A DNA stretch of 5,693 nucleotides from an uncultured Fretibacterium sp. (GTDB lineage: Bacteria > Synergistota > Synergistia > Synergistales > Aminobacteriaceae). This document shows positions 3,951 through 5,693 of the stretch, one piece after another. The notes beneath the pieces are model-generated. The model saw only the letters and a list, made by a program, of their open reading frames with translations, was not told where the DNA came from and searched no databases. The stretch is taken from the NCBI GenBank assembly GCA_905373185.1, contig CAJPSE010000119.1, positions 1-5,693 on the forward strand. The letters run 5' to 3'. The translations under genes and the position numbers were made by a program. Every line of letters starts with the position of its first letter. The first letter of the stretch is position 1.

Positions 3951-5693
3951 ATGTTCTCACAGTTCTTCATCGAGCGCCCGCGCTTTGCCGTCGTCATCTC
4001 GATCGCGCCTGCCCTGGCGGGCATCATCTCGGCCTTCAGCCTCCCGATCAAGCAGTACCCGGACATCACCCCTCCCCAGATTCGGGTGTCCGCGAACTAT
4101 CCGGGCGCGGACGCCAAGGCGCTGACCAACACCGTGGCCGCCCCCCTGGAGGACGAGATCAACGGCGTCGACGACATGATCTACATGAGCTCAACCTCCA
4201 GCAACACCGGCAGCTACTCCCTCACCATCACCTTCAAGACGGGCACGGACACGGACATGGCCCTGGTGAAGGTGCAGAACCGGGTCCAGCAGGCCTCCTC
4301 CAAGCTCCCCAAGGAGGTGACGGCCCAGGGGGTGACGACGAGCGCCAGCTTTTCGGACATGCTGGGGCTCATCGTGCTGGGCTCCCCGGAGGGGACGCGG
4401 GACGAGCTGTTCCTGAGCGACTACGCGACTAACAACGTCGCCAACGCCCTGAAGCGCGTCGCCGGGATGGGCAGCGTCCAGGTATACGGCGCGAAGTACA
4501 GCATCCGCATCTGGCTGGACCCCGAACGCCTCGCCTCCCTTGGGCTCTCCACCTCGGACGTGGCCAGCGCCATCGAGAGCCAGAACCGCCAGGCCTCCAT
4601 CGGCTCCATCGGCTCGAGCCCCGGCAACGACGACAGCCCCCTGATCTACACGCTGACGACAGAGGGGCGCCTCTCCGCCCCAAAGGAGTTCGAGGAGATC
4701 ATCGTCAGGACCACGGAGCAGGGGGGACGGGTCCTCCTGAAGGACGTCGCCCGCGTCGAGCTTGGGGCCGAGTCCTACACCACCCACGCCGGGCTGAACG
4801 GGAAGCCCTCGACCGTCATCTCCCTGTCCCAGTCCCCGGACGCCAACGCCCTGGACGTGATGAGCAGCGCCAAGAAGGTCATGGCCGAGCTGGCGAAGAG
4901 CTTTCCGTCGGACGTCAGCTACACGATCGCCTACGACACGACGAGCTACGTGTGGGAGACGATCATCGAGATCCTGGAGACGCTCCTGCTCACCTTTTTC
5001 CTGGTCGTCCTGGTCTGCTACCTCTTCCTTCAGGACTGGCGCGTCACCCTGGTTCCGGTGGCCGCTATTCCCGTGTCGCTGGCGGCCACGTTCATGATCC
5101 TGGTCGCCCTCGACTACAGCATCAACATCCTGACGCTCTTCGCCCTCGTGCTGGTCATCGGGACGGTGGTCGACGACGCCATCGTCGTCGTGGAGCGCGT
5201 GCTCTTCGTCATGGAGCGCGACGGGACCGACGCCATGGAGGCCACTCGCCGGGCCATGAGGGACGTGTCCGGTCCCATGCTGGCTACCACGCTGATCTTC
5301 CTCGCGATCTTCCTTCCCGTAGCCTTCATGAGCGGCATCACGGGCGAGATCTATCGGCAGTTCGCGGTGACCATATCGATCTCGGTCTGCTTCTCCACGC
5401 TCGTCGCCTTCACGCTCTCTCCGGCGATGTGCGCCCACATGCTCACGAGGAACGTCGGAATGAAGAAGCGTGGCCCCCTGGCCTGGTTCAACCGGGTCGT
5501 ATCGGCGGCCACGAGGGGGTACGTCCGGGGCGCCCTGTGGATTGCCCGCAGGACCGTCGTCACCCTGGGGCTGCTGGCGGTCGTCCTTGCGGCCTGCTGG
5601 GGCATCTTCCGGACGACGGCCTCCACCCTGATCCCCGACGAGGACCAGGGCACCGTCTTCGTCTCAATCCAGCTTCCGGAGGGGGCTACCCAG
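3951..5693 (+). CDS. RND efflux permease, HAE1/AcrB family (partial, 3' end missing)
   Basis: This is the inner-membrane, proton-driven pump subunit of a tripartite multidrug efflux system. The window holds 581 uninterrupted codons of a protein usually around 1,030-1,050 residues; it runs off the right edge. The start is ATG 3951, six bases after GGGGAGGA, and gives the typical MFSQFFIERPRFAVVISI start. Visible landmarks include TM1 (about 8-30), the KQYPDITPPQIRVSANYPGADAK segment leading into the periplasmic porter domain, YMSSTSS near 77-83, and TM2 from about 338. TM4 carries the proton-relay pair Asp408-Asp409 in VVDDAIVVVE, matching AcrB Asp407/Asp408. GEIYRQFAVTISIS leads TM6, TM7 lies at about 535-553, and PDEDQG falls at 562-567. 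The likely substrates are hydrophobic or amphiphilic drugs, dyes or detergents, which the sequence alone cannot specify. Its partner adaptor upstream is interrupted. Confidence 0.95.
   Translation, partial: MFSQFFIERPRFAVVISIAPALAGIISAFSLPIKQYPDITPPQIRVSANYPGADAKALTNTVAAPLEDEINGVDDMIYMSSTSSNTGSYSLTITFKTGTDTDMALVKVQNRVQQASSKLPKEVTAQGVTTSASFSDMLGLIVLGSPEGTRDELFLSDYATNNVANALKRVAGMGSVQVYGAKYSIRIWLDPERLASLGLSTSDVASAIESQNRQASIGSIGSSPGNDDSPLIYTLTTEGRLSAPKEFEEIIVRTTEQGGRVLLKDVARVELGAESYTTHAGLNGKPSTVISLSQSPDANALDVMSSAKKVMAELAKSFPSDVSYTIAYDTTSYVWETIIEILETLLLTFFLVVLVCYLFLQDWRVTLVPVAAIPVSLAATFMILVALDYSINILTLFALVLVIGTVVDDAIVVVERVLFVMERDGTDAMEATRRAMRDVSGPMLATTLIFLAIFLPVAFMSGITGEIYRQFAVTISISVCFSTLVAFTLSPAMCAHMLTRNVGMKKRGPLAWFNRVVSAATRGYVRGALWIARRTVVTLGLLAVVLAACWGIFRTTASTLIPDEDQGTVFVSIQLPEGATQ

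Noticed and set aside
2672..4069. Long minus-strand open frame of 465 codons opposite the adaptor
   Set aside because: It is antisense to a clear adaptor reading frame, has no recognisable domain, and has the Arg/Gly/Asp-rich composition typical of the shadow strand of GC-rich genes.
4191..5438. Minus-strand open frame of 415 codons opposite the permease
   Set aside because: It shows low-complexity His/Asp/Gly/Arg composition and no family match, and it lies wholly within the well-conserved RND permease on the other strand.

Overview
The window is a chromosomal segment from a high-GC bacterium. It holds two divergent transcription units separated by about 320 bases of regulatory DNA. The gene set and the protein sequences (a 67-residue SecE, a compact 180-residue NusG, a lipoprotein-type RND adaptor) fit a diderm anaerobe. 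Synergistota is my best guess, made by eye from protein style with no search behind it.

Left half, minus strand, read right to left: tRNA-Trp(CCA), secE, nusG, rplK (L11), rplA (L1), then a structured spacer of about 240 bases that leaves the window where rplJ (L10) would be expected. This is the classic translocase, antitermination and ribosomal-protein cluster that normally continues into rplJ-rplL-rpoB-rpoC. A good sigma70-type promoter sits just upstream of the tRNA. Hairpins lie in several spacers. The best is a two-helix element directly in front of the rplA ribosome binding site, which looks like an L1 autoregulatory site.

Right half, plus strand: a consensus -10 box, a ten-codon mini-ORF with a perfect Shine-Dalgarno sequence, a membrane-fusion (periplasmic adaptor) gene of an RND efflux pump, and the first 581 codons of the matching HAE1/AcrB-type inner-membrane permease, which runs off the right edge. 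The adaptor reading frame is full length and has no frameshift, but in-frame TAG and TAA codons interrupt it at codons 41 and 200. As written, the pump has an intact permease and a disabled adaptor.

The left unit is core housekeeping and looks ordinary. The points worth attention are the doubly interrupted adaptor, the mini-ORF whose peptide resembles an RND permease N-terminus, the inverted-repeat motif between the divergent promoters, and the structured spacers of the ribosomal operon. I see no CRISPR array, transposase, phage gene or other clearly new system.
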